From the NCBI GenBank assembly GCA_900765165.1, contig CAAFQR010000042.1:1-64000 (forward strand): DNA of 64,000 bases, read 5' to 3'. Shown here one piece after another: positions 46,643 to 55,057 of the stretch. The DNA is from Veillonellaceae bacterium. GTDB taxonomy: Bacteria; Bacillota; Negativicutes; Veillonellales; Veillonellaceae. Numbering within the stretch: position 1 is the stretch's first letter; the number at the start of each line of letters is the position of its first letter. The translations under genes were made by a program, and so were the position numbers. A model generated the notes under the pieces. That model had not been told where the DNA came from and did no database searches. It saw only the letters and a list, made by a program, of their open reading frames with translations.

Positions 46643-47467
46643 CTATTTCTGGCACTTTTCACAGAACACCGTATGGCGCCCGCGCAAAGTCATGTCCGCC
46701 AAAGGGCGACCACAGCGCACGCAAGGCTTGCCGCCACGACCGTACACCTTCAAATGGTCCTGGTTGTGACCGCGCTTACCTTCGCCATTGCGGTAATCTC
46801 TAAAGCTAGTGCCGCCGTTAGCAAGGCCGTCGCGCAGTACCTTGCGAATAGCGCGGTGCAAGGACACGACTTCCGTTTCATTCAGCGAATCGGCTGGCCG
46901 CGTTGGCAACACGTGAGCCATAAATAACGCTTCGTCCACATAGATATTCCCGAGCCCGGCCACGAAGGTTTGAGCCAGCAAAAAGGGCTTTATAGGCTGA
47001 CTGCTGCGCTTCACCAGCTCGGAAAATTTCTTCGCCGTAAAGCCCGTGCTCAGCGGTTCCACGCCCATGGCCAGGTACGCCTTCACGTCGATGGCCTTCC
47101 TATCCGGGAAGCAATACAACGCGCCGAGGGTCCGAATGTCCCCATAGGCCAGCATGGTGCCGTCTGTGAAATGAAATAATATCCGGTCAAAGCGTTCCAC
47201 TGACGGTTCCGGCCGATAAATAAGCCGTCCCGTTAATTTCAGATGAACCAGCAAAACGGCGCCAGACGGCGACCACGTAAATACCAAGTACTTACCGCGC
47301 CGCCCAACAGATTCGATGGTCTGATTCGTCAAAATATCTGACGCCACGGCCGCCGTCGTGTTGCGCCACATGCGCGGCAACAGTGATTCGACGGTGCCTA
47401 CCGTTTTACCTACTATATTACCGGCTAAGTAACGCCGAATAATCTCAACCTCTGGTAATTCTGGCAT
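46643..47467 (-). CDS. mutM: Formamidopyrimidine-DNA glycosylase
   Basis: MutM (274 residues) removes oxidised purines such as 8-oxoguanine. The catalytic N-terminal PELPEVEII, the helix-two-turns-helix (GLGNIYVDEALF) and the C-terminal zinc finger (CVRCGRPL ... CEKC) are complete. Confidence 0.96.
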   Translation of the reverse strand: MPELPEVEIIRRYLAGNIVGKTVGTVESLLPRMWRNTTAAVASDILTNQTIESVGRRGKYLVFTWSPSGAVLLVHLKLTGRLIYRPEPSVERFDRILFHFTDGTMLAYGDIRTLGALYCFPDRKAIDVKAYLAMGVEPLSTGFTAKKFSELVKRSSQPIKPFLLAQTFVAGLGNIYVDEALFMAHVLPTRPADSLNETEVVSLHRAIRKVLRDGLANGGTSFRDYRNGEGKRGHNQDHLKVYGRGGKPCVRCGRPLADMTLRGRHTVFCEKCQK

Positions 47468-47529
47468 AGCTGCCTCCTTACGCTACTACGAATGCACCGA
47501 GCACTATAGCTACAGTGCGTGAGCCGTCA

Positions 47530-50199
47530 CTATTTTACCGACGCCCAGTCGCTTGCCTGGTGCACATCAACGATGAGCGGCACCTTAAGCTCTACAATAC
47601 CGTCCATAGTATCCGCCAAGAGCTTCATAACCGTTTCTGCTTCGTCATTGGTAGCTTCTACGACAAGTTCGTCATGTACCTGCAATAACAAACGAGATTT
47701 TAAGCCAGCGTCCGTCATACGCTTAACCACTTCATTCATGGCCAGCTTGATGATATCGGCTGCGGTTCCCTGAATTGGCGTATTCATTGCCGTACGTTCC
47801 GCAAAGGAGCGGCGGTTAAAATTACGGCTGTTAATGTCCGGCAAGGCGCGAACGCGACCAAACAAGGTGCGCACCGAACCGGTTTCGTGAGCCATGGCCA
47901 CCATATTATCCATATATTCCTTAACCTTCGGATAACGGCTGAAATAAAGTTCAATGTATTCCTTCGCAGCGGCGCGGGTAATGCCCAAATCGCGAGACAA
48001 ACCGAAATCACTGATGCCGTAAATAATACCGAAGTTAACAGCTTTCGCATGAGAACGTTCCGTAGACGTTACGTCTTCCGGTTTCTTGCCCAATACTTCC
48101 GCCGCCGTAAAACGGTGAATATCTAAGCCATCGGCAAAGGCCTTCATGAGGGCCGGGTCTTCCGATAAATGGGCTAAAATGCGAAGTTCAATTTGCGAAT
48201 AGTCGGCGCTAATAAGAGTATCATAGCCTTCACCGGGCAGGAACAAGGCACGAATTTCCTTGCCCTTTTCCGTGCGCACCGGAATATTCTGCAAATTCGG
48301 TTCCGAACTGCTGAGACGGCCCGTTGCGGTTACCATCTGATTAAACGTAGTGTGAATGCGATGGGTACGTTCATTGATGAGCGGCTTCAAGCCTTCCAAG
48401 TACGTAGACACCAGCTTCACTACCGTGCGATATGCGAGGATCATTTCAACGATAGGATGGTCCTGGCGGAGTTCGTCCAATACTTCCGCGTCCGTAGAGT
48501 AACCGGTCTTCGTCTTCTTGATGATGCGAAGGCCTAGCTTTTCAAATAAGATAACGCCTAACTGTTTCGGCGAGTTGATGTTAAATTCTTCGCCGGCCGC
48601 TTCGTAGATTTTAGCCTGCAATTCAGCAGCTTCCGCTTTGAAACGTTCCGTCGTCGTCGCAAGTAAGGACGGCTCGATATAAATACCGTTCTTTTCCATA
48701 ACCATCAAGGTATGAACTAACGGCAATTCGATGGTGCTATACAACGACCAAAGTTCGGCGTCCTTCAAGGCTTTTACTGCCGAATCAGCCATAGCCAATA
48801 AGGCCTGTGCGGCGCCACCGTGTTCTGCATCATCGCCGGACGTGGGCACATGCGGTCCGCCAAAGCGTTCCGTCAAATAAGTAATGCCATAATTTGTGCG
48901 CGTTGGGTCTGCTAAGTACGCCATCAACGTCAAATCCAAGATGCGCGGCTGTTTTTCTGCCGTTTCTTTGGCCACGTCTTCGGTGAAGTCATGCACAATT
49001 TCTTTTTCGTCCACGTAATACTTAATATCTGCCGGCATAGCGTCGCCCAACACTTCGGACAAGAGCTTGCTGTCTTCCGTCACTACCGTCGGTACCGAGT
49101 TCACCAAGTCTAACAAGCCTTCGCCACCGGTTACGCATACGATTTCATCATCCCATGCTACATAAGCCTTTTCGACGGTTCTAAATGGGTGCGCTCCCCG
49201 TGAAATAACGCGCACAGCCACTTTAGACGCTTTTAAGGCTTCTGCCGGTACGGCGTCAACGTGTTTAATTTCTTTAGCCGGTTCCGGGTCAACGGCAAAG
49301 GCATCAAATAAGGATTCGCTATCTGTTTGCCCAGCGCCCATAGCCGCTAAAATACGGGGCGTAATACTGTGGAAACCCAGTTTATCGAAAAGAGGGGTAA
49401 TTTCAGAAACGTGAGCAGACGGCACAAAATCCGTAAGCTGATAGGGCAATTCCATATCCGTCTTGATCGTAGCCAACACCTTGGACAAGTACGCCTGGTC
49501 CTTGTTGTCAGCCAGCTTTTCCTTCAGTTTTTTGCCGCTCACTTCGTCGAGATGCTCATACACACCATCCAACGTGTCGAACTGCGTAATCAGTTTCAAC
49601 GCCGTCTTTTCACCAACACCAGGCACACCCGGAATATTATCCGAGCTATCGCCCATGAGGGCCTTCATGTCCACCACCTTGTCAGGACCATAGCCATAAA
49701 GCTCCGGCATCGTGGTAGGCGTCACTTCCTGCATTTCGGAAATGCCCTTCTTCGTCAAGAACACCGTGCTATATTGATCCACCAATTGCAAGCTGTCGCG
49801 GTCACCGGTTACAATGTAAACAGCGGTATCGTCATTACCGAAACGCTTGCTCAAGGAACCAATAATATCGTCGCCTTCGAAGCCTTCCTCTTCAATAACG
49901 CAGAGACCAAGGGCAGTAAGCACTTCGCGAATTAGCCCAAACTGAGGGCGCAAGTCATCTGGCGCATTAGGGCGGTTACCTTTATAATCTTCATATAATT
50001 CCGTGCGAAATGTCACCTTGCCTTTATCGAACGCAACGGCTACATAATCCGGTTCCAAGCGATCAAACAACTTCACTAACATCGTCAAGAAGCCATACAC
50101 GGCATTCGTAGGCACGCCAAGGGCGTTATTGAGCGGCGGCAACGCAAAAAACGCGCGATACAACAAACTGCTACCATCTATTATCATTACCTTTTTCAT
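47530..50199 (-). CDS. polA: DNA polymerase I
   Basis: This 889-residue PolA repairs DNA and removes RNA primers. The 5'-nuclease domain (1-290) has AVAFDKGKVTFR, EGFEGDDIIGSL and GVPGVGEKTALKLI. The middle (about 310-470) is a 3'-5' exonuclease fold lacking the usual DxE start (VVTEDSKLL), so proofreading is probably lost. The polymerase domain has ADYSQIELRILAHLS, the O helix RSHAKAVNFGIIYG and QVHDELVVE. The leader carries a TATAAT at 50,231-50,236 divergent from rpsT. Confidence 0.96.
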   Translation of the reverse strand: MKKVMIIDGSSLLYRAFFALPPLNNALGVPTNAVYGFLTMLVKLFDRLEPDYVAVAFDKGKVTFRTELYEDYKGNRPNAPDDLRPQFGLIREVLTALGLCVIEEEGFEGDDIIGSLSKRFGNDDTAVYIVTGDRDSLQLVDQYSTVFLTKKGISEMQEVTPTTMPELYGYGPDKVVDMKALMGDSSDNIPGVPGVGEKTALKLITQFDTLDGVYEHLDEVSGKKLKEKLADNKDQAYLSKVLATIKTDMELPYQLTDFVPSAHVSEITPLFDKLGFHSITPRILAAMGAGQTDSESLFDAFAVDPEPAKEIKHVDAVPAEALKASKVAVRVISRGAHPFRTVEKAYVAWDDEIVCVTGGEGLLDLVNSVPTVVTEDSKLLSEVLGDAMPADIKYYVDEKEIVHDFTEDVAKETAEKQPRILDLTLMAYLADPTRTNYGITYLTERFGGPHVPTSGDDAEHGGAAQALLAMADSAVKALKDAELWSLYSTIELPLVHTLMVMEKNGIYIEPSLLATTTERFKAEAAELQAKIYEAAGEEFNINSPKQLGVILFEKLGLRIIKKTKTGYSTDAEVLDELRQDHPIVEMILAYRTVVKLVSTYLEGLKPLINERTHRIHTTFNQMVTATGRLSSSEPNLQNIPVRTEKGKEIRALFLPGEGYDTLISADYSQIELRILAHLSEDPALMKAFADGLDIHRFTAAEVLGKKPEDVTSTERSHAKAVNFGIIYGISDFGLSRDLGITRAAAKEYIELYFSRYPKVKEYMDNMVAMAHETGSVRTLFGRVRALPDINSRNFNRRSFAERTAMNTPIQGTAADIIKLAMNEVVKRMTDAGLKSRLLLQVHDELVVEATNDEAETVMKLLADTMDGIVELKVPLIVDVHQASDWASVK

Positions 50200-50260
50200 G
50201 GGGGCACCTCATTTCTCCAATTTGTCTTCCATTATATCATAAAACTCGTACAATAGGGTA

Positions 50261-50289
50261 TTGCATCCACCGTTTCCCTATGTTATAAT
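50261..50289 (+). promoter_or_regulatory. Sigma-A promoter of rpsT
   Basis: TTGCAT, a 17-base spacer, then TATAAT, about 50 bases upstream of the rpsT start and divergent from the polA promoter. Confidence 0.82.
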
Positions 50290-50338
50290 TGTTCAGTAAA
50301 AGTATTGTACTCGATTACCTAACAAGGAGGTGACTCAA

Positions 50339-50599
50339 TTGCCGAATATTATTTCCAGTATCAGAAGCGTAAAAACGGACGCTGAACGTCGTGCAAAAAA
50401 CGCAGCCGTTAAATCCCAGATTCGTACGGCTACCCGCAAAACCGTTGAAGCTGTAGAAGCCGGTCAGGCCGAAGCTGCTAAGGAAGCTCTCGTTCAAGCT
50501 ACCAGCGTAATTGATAAGGCTGCCTCCAAAGGCGTTATTCATAAAAACACTGCAGCTCGTAAAAAATCCAACTTAACGGCTAAAGTGAACGCGCTTTAA
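50339..50599 (+). CDS. rpsT: Small-subunit ribosomal protein S20
   Basis: S20 (86 residues, basic, all helical) binds 16S rRNA: IRSVKTDAERRAKNAAVKSQIRT, VIDKAASKGVIHKNTAARKKSNLTAKV. The start is TTG at 50,339, eight bases after AAGGAGG; a GTG at 50,330 is part of that ribosome-binding site. A rare start codon is a known feature of S20 genes and limits their expression. It has its own promoter and terminator. Confidence 0.95.
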   Translation: MPNIISSIRSVKTDAERRAKNAAVKSQIRTATRKTVEAVEAGQAEAAKEALVQATSVIDKAASKGVIHKNTAARKKSNLTAKVNAL

Positions 50600-50610
50600 T
50601 TCAACGAAGC

Positions 50611-50639
50611 AAAGGGCCCCTACCTTGGGGCTTTTTTTG
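50611..50639 (+). terminator. Intrinsic terminator of rpsT
   Basis: GCCCC (50,616-50,620) pairs with GGGGC (50,627-50,631), followed by seven T residues on the plus strand. Confidence 0.88.
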
Positions 50640-50672
50640 TTGCCTGAAATAAACAGCTTCTCCACAACGTAC

Positions 50673-50712
50673 AAAGCTCGCAAAGCACAACCATCGTGCC
50701 TTGCGAGCTTTT
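50673..50712. terminator. Hairpin terminator between rpsT and the acid phosphatase gene
   Basis: AAAGCTCGCAA-a-GCAC pairs with GTGC-c-TTGCGAGCTTT. It lies 24 bases beyond the minus-strand phosphatase stop and can serve either strand. Confidence 0.75.
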
Positions 50713-50735
50713 GCTATATATTCTTTTATTACATC

Positions 50736-51743
50736 CTACTGGATTTTATCTTTGATATATCCGTCATACCAAATCTTCCATTGCGGATTGGTGAATCGGT
50801 AATATTCCAAAATGTTGTTAGCATAAGCACTTCTATCTTCTGCAGTTGCTTTCTTGTTGTTATACCATACGGCACCTAACCAATCACCATAAGTCGCATT
50901 TGGGAATACAATCCATTGCGTCCCAAATTTCTTAGCATACTGCGGATCATTAGCCATAGCTGTACGTTTAAACGGACCATAGTCACGTTTAAAGTCCGAT
51001 GTGAAATCAGCAATATTATCGCCTAAGTACATAATTACATCATAATGTTGTAAAACATTATCACGGCGCTGCTGTTTATCAGAGGAACCACCTTTAGGAA
51101 TTACTTGCACATGCGCAGCATCTGCATTCGGTAACCCCCAATGTTTCAACTGAGCAACTGTTTCATCCAACGTATCCCAATCGCGATTCGTAATATAGAA
51201 TACGGATACACCTTTCGATGCGGCGTATTTAAAGAATTCAACAGAGCCAGGAATCGGCTGGTCAGCATTCGTTGCTAACGCATGATAATAACCATCCCAC
51301 GGTCCATTATCGAAGGCTTTATTTTCTTTCATCATTTCTGCTTGGAAGGTCGTATCATCCATAATGGTCATGTCAATGTCACTGATGATTGCCAATGGCT
51401 TTTTATACTCCCCTTTATGTTGCAAAGCTTGGTCCAATCGCAACGTAGCCAATTCATAGGCTTGCCGCTGCAATGCTGCTACTTCAGCCGACTTTTGATA
51501 CGCAATAGCATTTACATACATATCCTTACGAGGATTCCCGGTTACCGACAAGGATGTGCCATGCACCACCGGAGCAGTTACTGTATTGGTTACCGGTGCA
51601 GCCACCGTGCTTACTGCTTGCACAGCCGGTGATGTCACTGGATTAGTCGCCACCGTTGCCGCATCAACACCAATAGAACCAATTGCCAAAGGTAATCCTA
51701 ATGCCAATGACAAAGTAATCATCTTTTTGGATAATAATCGCAT
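50736..51743 (-). CDS. Exported HAD acid phosphatase, e(P4)/class C type
   Basis: The 335-residue protein has a signal peptide (about 1-28), a low-complexity Val/Thr/Ala linker, and an acid phosphatase domain of the HAD superfamily with the nucleophile motif DIDMTIMDD, FYITNR and YLGDNIADF. Such enzymes release phosphate from nucleotides outside the membrane and support NAD or nucleoside uptake. Unlike the Haemophilus e(P4) lipoprotein there is no lipobox cysteine. ATG 51,743 follows GGAGG; an earlier ATG at 51,794 lies in the hairpin. Confidence 0.88.
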   Translation of the reverse strand: MRLLSKKMITLSLALGLPLAIGSIGVDAATVATNPVTSPAVQAVSTVAAPVTNTVTAPVVHGTSLSVTGNPRKDMYVNAIAYQKSAEVAALQRQAYELATLRLDQALQHKGEYKKPLAIISDIDMTIMDDTTFQAEMMKENKAFDNGPWDGYYHALATNADQPIPGSVEFFKYAASKGVSVFYITNRDWDTLDETVAQLKHWGLPNADAAHVQVIPKGGSSDKQQRRDNVLQHYDVIMYLGDNIADFTSDFKRDYGPFKRTAMANDPQYAKKFGTQWIVFPNATYGDWLGAVWYNNKKATAEDRSAYANNILEYYRFTNPQWKIWYDGYIKDKIQ

Positions 51744-51768
51744 ATTAACCTCCAAAAATATCGAAATA

Positions 51769-51810
51769 AAACAGTCGTATATTCTATATCTCAAGAATAT
51801 ACGACTGTTT
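51769..51810 (-). terminator. Perfect 17-bp hairpin in the phosphatase leader
   Basis: AAACAGTCGTATATTCT (51,769-51,785) pairs with its exact complement at 51,794-51,810, followed by UAUUUCG, and ends about 25 bases before the phosphatase ATG. It may terminate the upstream C39-like gene or act as an attenuator. Confidence 0.7.
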
Positions 51811-51901
51811 ATTTTAAATCAATATTTCTGATAAGGTTTTACCCAGTTATTACACAGACCTTACATTACACAAGGTTGCTACCTCTAAGCAAATAAAACC
51901 T

Positions 51902-52744
51902 TTACTTCATAGTTACTTTACTTTGAACCGCTACTTGAAAATCCCCAGTTACAGTAACGCGACTTGGTGTCTTCGTCACTACCACATAAGGCTGAATGCG
52001 TTCGTTAGCCGGCAACACGCTGTTATCGAACCACTCGGAGAAGAAACGATACGCGTTCATCACGTAATAGCCATCTTGATGCTGGTCCGATGTGTCGTAC
52101 GGATCTGCCACGATTAACGTATCATCGATAGGCGTAGCCGTGCCCATGTCATCATAGCCAATAATGGCAAACCAATGCCCTCCCCACTCGATGTTTTCTA
52201 CCATAACGGGGTTACCTTCTTTAAGATTCTTCAGCACGAAGTCTTTGAAAGCGTTAATGTCAGCAAAGGAATAACCATCTTCACCAGCCGTGTCATGGGC
52301 TGTTTGTACCGTAAAGCCTCGGTCTCTGAAAACTTTAGCCATGCCGGCCATAGAAGCACCATAGCTACCGTCGACTCGACGATTTTCCGGACCGCGAATG
52401 TCCATTTCCTTAGCCAGCTGATTTTCACCGGCCGTAACGCCATAGTGATTGAGTACCATAAGCGCTGTAGCCGGACCGCAGCTGATTTCAGAGGTCTGCT
52501 GATAGGTCTTAAAATGCTTGATGAGCACTACCGACTTATCGTAACCGCCGTTGTAGAAATCAAGCACCGGATTGTAAATGGAGCTGGTGCTAGCATGCTC
52601 CGCAGGATAAGCAGCGGCGCCACTAAGCTGACCATTCACAGGATCCGAAAACGGAATTACCTTGCTATCTGCCGCGAAAGCAGAGCTTACAGTTCCAGCC
52701 ACTAAAGCAGCCATCACCAATAGACGGAGAGATTTTAACTTCAT
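51902..52744 (-). CDS. Exported C39-like (papain-fold) peptidase-family protein
   Basis: The 280-residue protein has a clear signal peptide (cleavage after AFA, about residue 24) and a C39-type cysteine protease fold: catalytic Cys in SEISCGPATALMVLNHYG, His in EWGGHWFAIIGYDD and Asp in LIVADPYD. C39_2-type proteins act in the envelope. The substrate is unknown. It lies between deoB and the acid phosphatase gene. Confidence 0.83.
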   Translation of the reverse strand: MKLKSLRLLVMAALVAGTVSSAFAADSKVIPFSDPVNGQLSGAAAYPAEHASTSSIYNPVLDFYNGGYDKSVVLIKHFKTYQQTSEISCGPATALMVLNHYGVTAGENQLAKEMDIRGPENRRVDGSYGASMAGMAKVFRDRGFTVQTAHDTAGEDGYSFADINAFKDFVLKNLKEGNPVMVENIEWGGHWFAIIGYDDMGTATPIDDTLIVADPYDTSDQHQDGYYVMNAYRFFSEWFDNSVLPANERIQPYVVVTKTPSRVTVTGDFQVAVQSKVTMK

Positions 52745-52756
52745 AGGAATACCTCG

Positions 52757-53938
52757 CTATTTCAGCAAATCCAGGAATGACGTGCCATGTTCGCCTTTTA
52801 AGCCAAAGTTATCCAGCACTGTCTGGCCAAGGTCGGCATAGGTTGCTCGGTCGCCAATATTAATGGGCTTCGTATGACCTTTTACATAGCCTAAAAGCGG
52901 CACTCGTTCGCGGGTATGATCTGTGCCATGCCAGGTCGGGTCATTGCCGTGGTCCGCCGTGATAAGAAGCAAATCATCTTCAGTGAGAAGGTCCAACAAG
53001 CCGCTTAACTGATAGTCGAAATTTTCGATGGCCCGCTTGTAGCCTGCCGGATTGCGGCGATGGCCGTACAGGCTATCGAAGTCGACGAGGTTAACCATCA
53101 TGTAACCTTCGGTGAATTCACCGCCCAACAAATACGCCACACGATTCATACCATTCGAATTCGATGTCGTTGGGAATGATTTATCGATGCCCACTTTGGC
53201 GTAAATGTCGCCAATTTTGCCAACGCCAACGGTAGGAACACCGGCCTTTTGCAGAATCTGCCAGTACAAAATATGTTCCGGCAAACGACTGTAATCGTGA
53301 CGATTCGACGTGCGCACAAAGTGCCCCGGTTCGCCAACGAAGGGGCGCGCAATAATGCGGCCTACATAGTAATCGCCGATGCACACCTTGTTGCGAGTGA
53401 TTTCACAGATTCGATACAATTCCTTCAGCGGAATCACGTCTTCGTGCGCCGCAATTTGGAACACAGAGTCAGCCGACGTGTACACAATAGGCTTGCCCGT
53501 CGCGATGTGCTCACGGCCCAAGCGTTCAATAATCTCAGTACCGGACGCCACTTCATTGCCTAAATAGCCATAGCCCGTTTCCTTCGTAAAGGTATCCATC
53601 AATTCCTTCGGGAAGCCTTCATAGAACGTAGGGAACGGCACATCTACCGGATGGCCCATGAGCTCCCAGTGGCCACTGGTAGTGTCCTTGCCGCGGCTCA
53701 CTTCGGTCAAACGACCATAAATGCCCATCACCGAATGGGTCGGGTCGGTCACTTCTTCTTTATGAATATTGGCAATTTCGCCAAGGCCTAGACGGCGCAG
53801 CGTCGGGCAATCAATAGGGCCGGCAGCCTGTTCGATGTGGCCCACCGTGTCGGCGCCTTTATCGCCAAAATTTTCCGCGTCCGGCGCACCGCCGATGCCT
53901 ACACTATCCATGACAATCGTTATAACTCGTTTAAACAT
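52757..53938 (-). CDS. deoB: Phosphopentomutase
   Basis: DeoB interconverts (deoxy)ribose-1- and -5-phosphate in nucleoside salvage. This 393-residue alkaline-phosphatase-superfamily enzyme has VMDSVGIGGAPDAENFGDKGADTVGHI, the phospho-threonine region GKDTTSGHWE and metal ligands in LLLITADHGNDPTWHGTDHTRE. Three consecutive in-frame ATGs occur; 53,938 has the best distance from AGGAGG. With the exported phosphatase it could feed scavenged nucleosides into metabolism (inference). Confidence 0.95.
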   Translation of the reverse strand: MFKRVITIVMDSVGIGGAPDAENFGDKGADTVGHIEQAAGPIDCPTLRRLGLGEIANIHKEEVTDPTHSVMGIYGRLTEVSRGKDTTSGHWELMGHPVDVPFPTFYEGFPKELMDTFTKETGYGYLGNEVASGTEIIERLGREHIATGKPIVYTSADSVFQIAAHEDVIPLKELYRICEITRNKVCIGDYYVGRIIARPFVGEPGHFVRTSNRHDYSRLPEHILYWQILQKAGVPTVGVGKIGDIYAKVGIDKSFPTTSNSNGMNRVAYLLGGEFTEGYMMVNLVDFDSLYGHRRNPAGYKRAIENFDYQLSGLLDLLTEDDLLLITADHGNDPTWHGTDHTRERVPLLGYVKGHTKPINIGDRATYADLGQTVLDNFGLKGEHGTSFLDLLK

Positions 53939-53982
53939 CATCATACCTCCTTTAGGTACTTCCGTTTAGGTACTACATTTTC

Positions 53983-54516
53983 TTAGCGCATGTGCGGCAA
54001 TGCCAACAGCAACGCAGCCAAGGTTTTGCTGTCTTTGATTTCTTCCTTGCGGATAGCTTCCAAGAGCTCTTCTACAGTGTAGTATTCCAATTCTACGTAT
54101 TCGTCATCATCCCAGTTTACGTGACCACGGCTCAAGCCTTTAGCCATGTAGAGATGGATGAGTTCGTTGCAGAATCCTGGGCTCGTTGCAATGGTGCCCA
54201 AAGATTTCCATTCGGAAGCGATGAAGCCTGTTTCTTCTTCTAATTCGCGTTTCGCACATTCCAACGGATCTTCGTTACCATCCAATTTACCGGCCGGCAC
54301 TTCCAACAAACCGTAGTCGATAGCATAGCGATACTGGCGTTCCATGACGATGCGGTTATGGTCGTCCACAACGACGATAGCACTAGCGCCCGGATGATGC
54401 ACTACTTCACGCCAAGCTTCTTTGCCGTTAACGTCGGCAACATCGTAAGTAACCTTAATCAACTTGCCGTCGAATTTCATTTCACTGGATTTCTGTATTT
54501 CTTTATGTACACTCAT
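53983..54516 (-). CDS. nudF: Nudix ADP-ribose pyrophosphatase
   Basis: The 177-residue protein has a perfect Nudix box, GKLDGNEDPLECAKRELEEE followed by TGF (GX5EX7REUXEEXGU). The preceding VVHHPGASAIVVVDD and RQYRYAIDYGLLEVPAG are typical of ADP-ribose pyrophosphatases. The product of the SirTM/macrodomain pair (ADP-ribose) is such an enzyme's substrate. ATG 54,516 follows AGGAGG. Confidence 0.9.
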   Translation of the reverse strand: MSVHKEIQKSSEMKFDGKLIKVTYDVADVNGKEAWREVVHHPGASAIVVVDDHNRIVMERQYRYAIDYGLLEVPAGKLDGNEDPLECAKRELEEETGFIASEWKSLGTIATSPGFCNELIHLYMAKGLSRGHVNWDDDEYVELEYYTVEELLEAIRKEEIKDSKTLAALLLALPHMR

Positions 54517-54532
54517 GGTTATACCTCCTGCT

Positions 54533-54572
54533 AAAAAACCGTGCCAGCGCATACTGCTGCGACGGCACGGTT
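54533..54572 (-). terminator. Intrinsic terminator of dut
   Basis: AACCGTGCC and GGCACGGTT pair around 18 bases, followed by UUUU on the minus strand. It lies just after dut and directly before the nudF ribosome-binding site. Confidence 0.82.
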
Positions 54573-54580
54573 CCTTGTAA

Positions 54581-55030
54581 TTACTTCGTACCCGTACTAC
54601 CGATACCGCCGGTGCGAATGCCCGTCGCATTATCGTCATTAGTGATCAAGTACTTTGAGAAAATCCCTTGCGCTACCCGTTCGCCTTTATCGAGGCTAAC
54701 CGGTTCAGTCCCCATATTGACTAAGGCAATGAGAATATGACCTTCGTTGTCTTCATTGTTGTAGTAATCGCTGTCGATAATCCCGGTGCTATTAACAAGC
54801 ATTAAACGGCGTTTTACCGCCATACCGGAACGAATATGAATGGCCAAGTATTCATCGTAATTCATGAATGCTTTCAAGCCGGTAGGCACGAGCTTCATTT
54901 CACCGGGAGCAATCGTAACGGCTTCGGCGCATTCAATATCATAGCCAGCGCTTTCCGTCGTCTTACGCTTCGGTAACTGTACCCCTTGATTTTCATATGC
55001 AGTAACTACTTCAAACCCACGTATATCCAT
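54581..55030 (-). CDS. dut: dUTP diphosphatase
   Basis: The 149-residue trimeric dUTPase keeps uracil out of DNA. The five motifs are seen in order: SAGYDIECAE, HIRSGMAVKR, STGIIDSDYYNNEDNEGHI, KGERVAQGIF and GIRTGGIGSTG (the C-terminal arm). It lies 28 bases after pnp. Confidence 0.94.
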   Translation of the reverse strand: MDIRGFEVVTAYENQGVQLPKRKTTESAGYDIECAEAVTIAPGEMKLVPTGLKAFMNYDEYLAIHIRSGMAVKRRLMLVNSTGIIDSDYYNNEDNEGHILIALVNMGTEPVSLDKGERVAQGIFSKYLITNDDNATGIRTGGIGSTGTK

Positions 55031-55057
55031 TGATGAATCCCCTTCGAAGGTCCTTTC

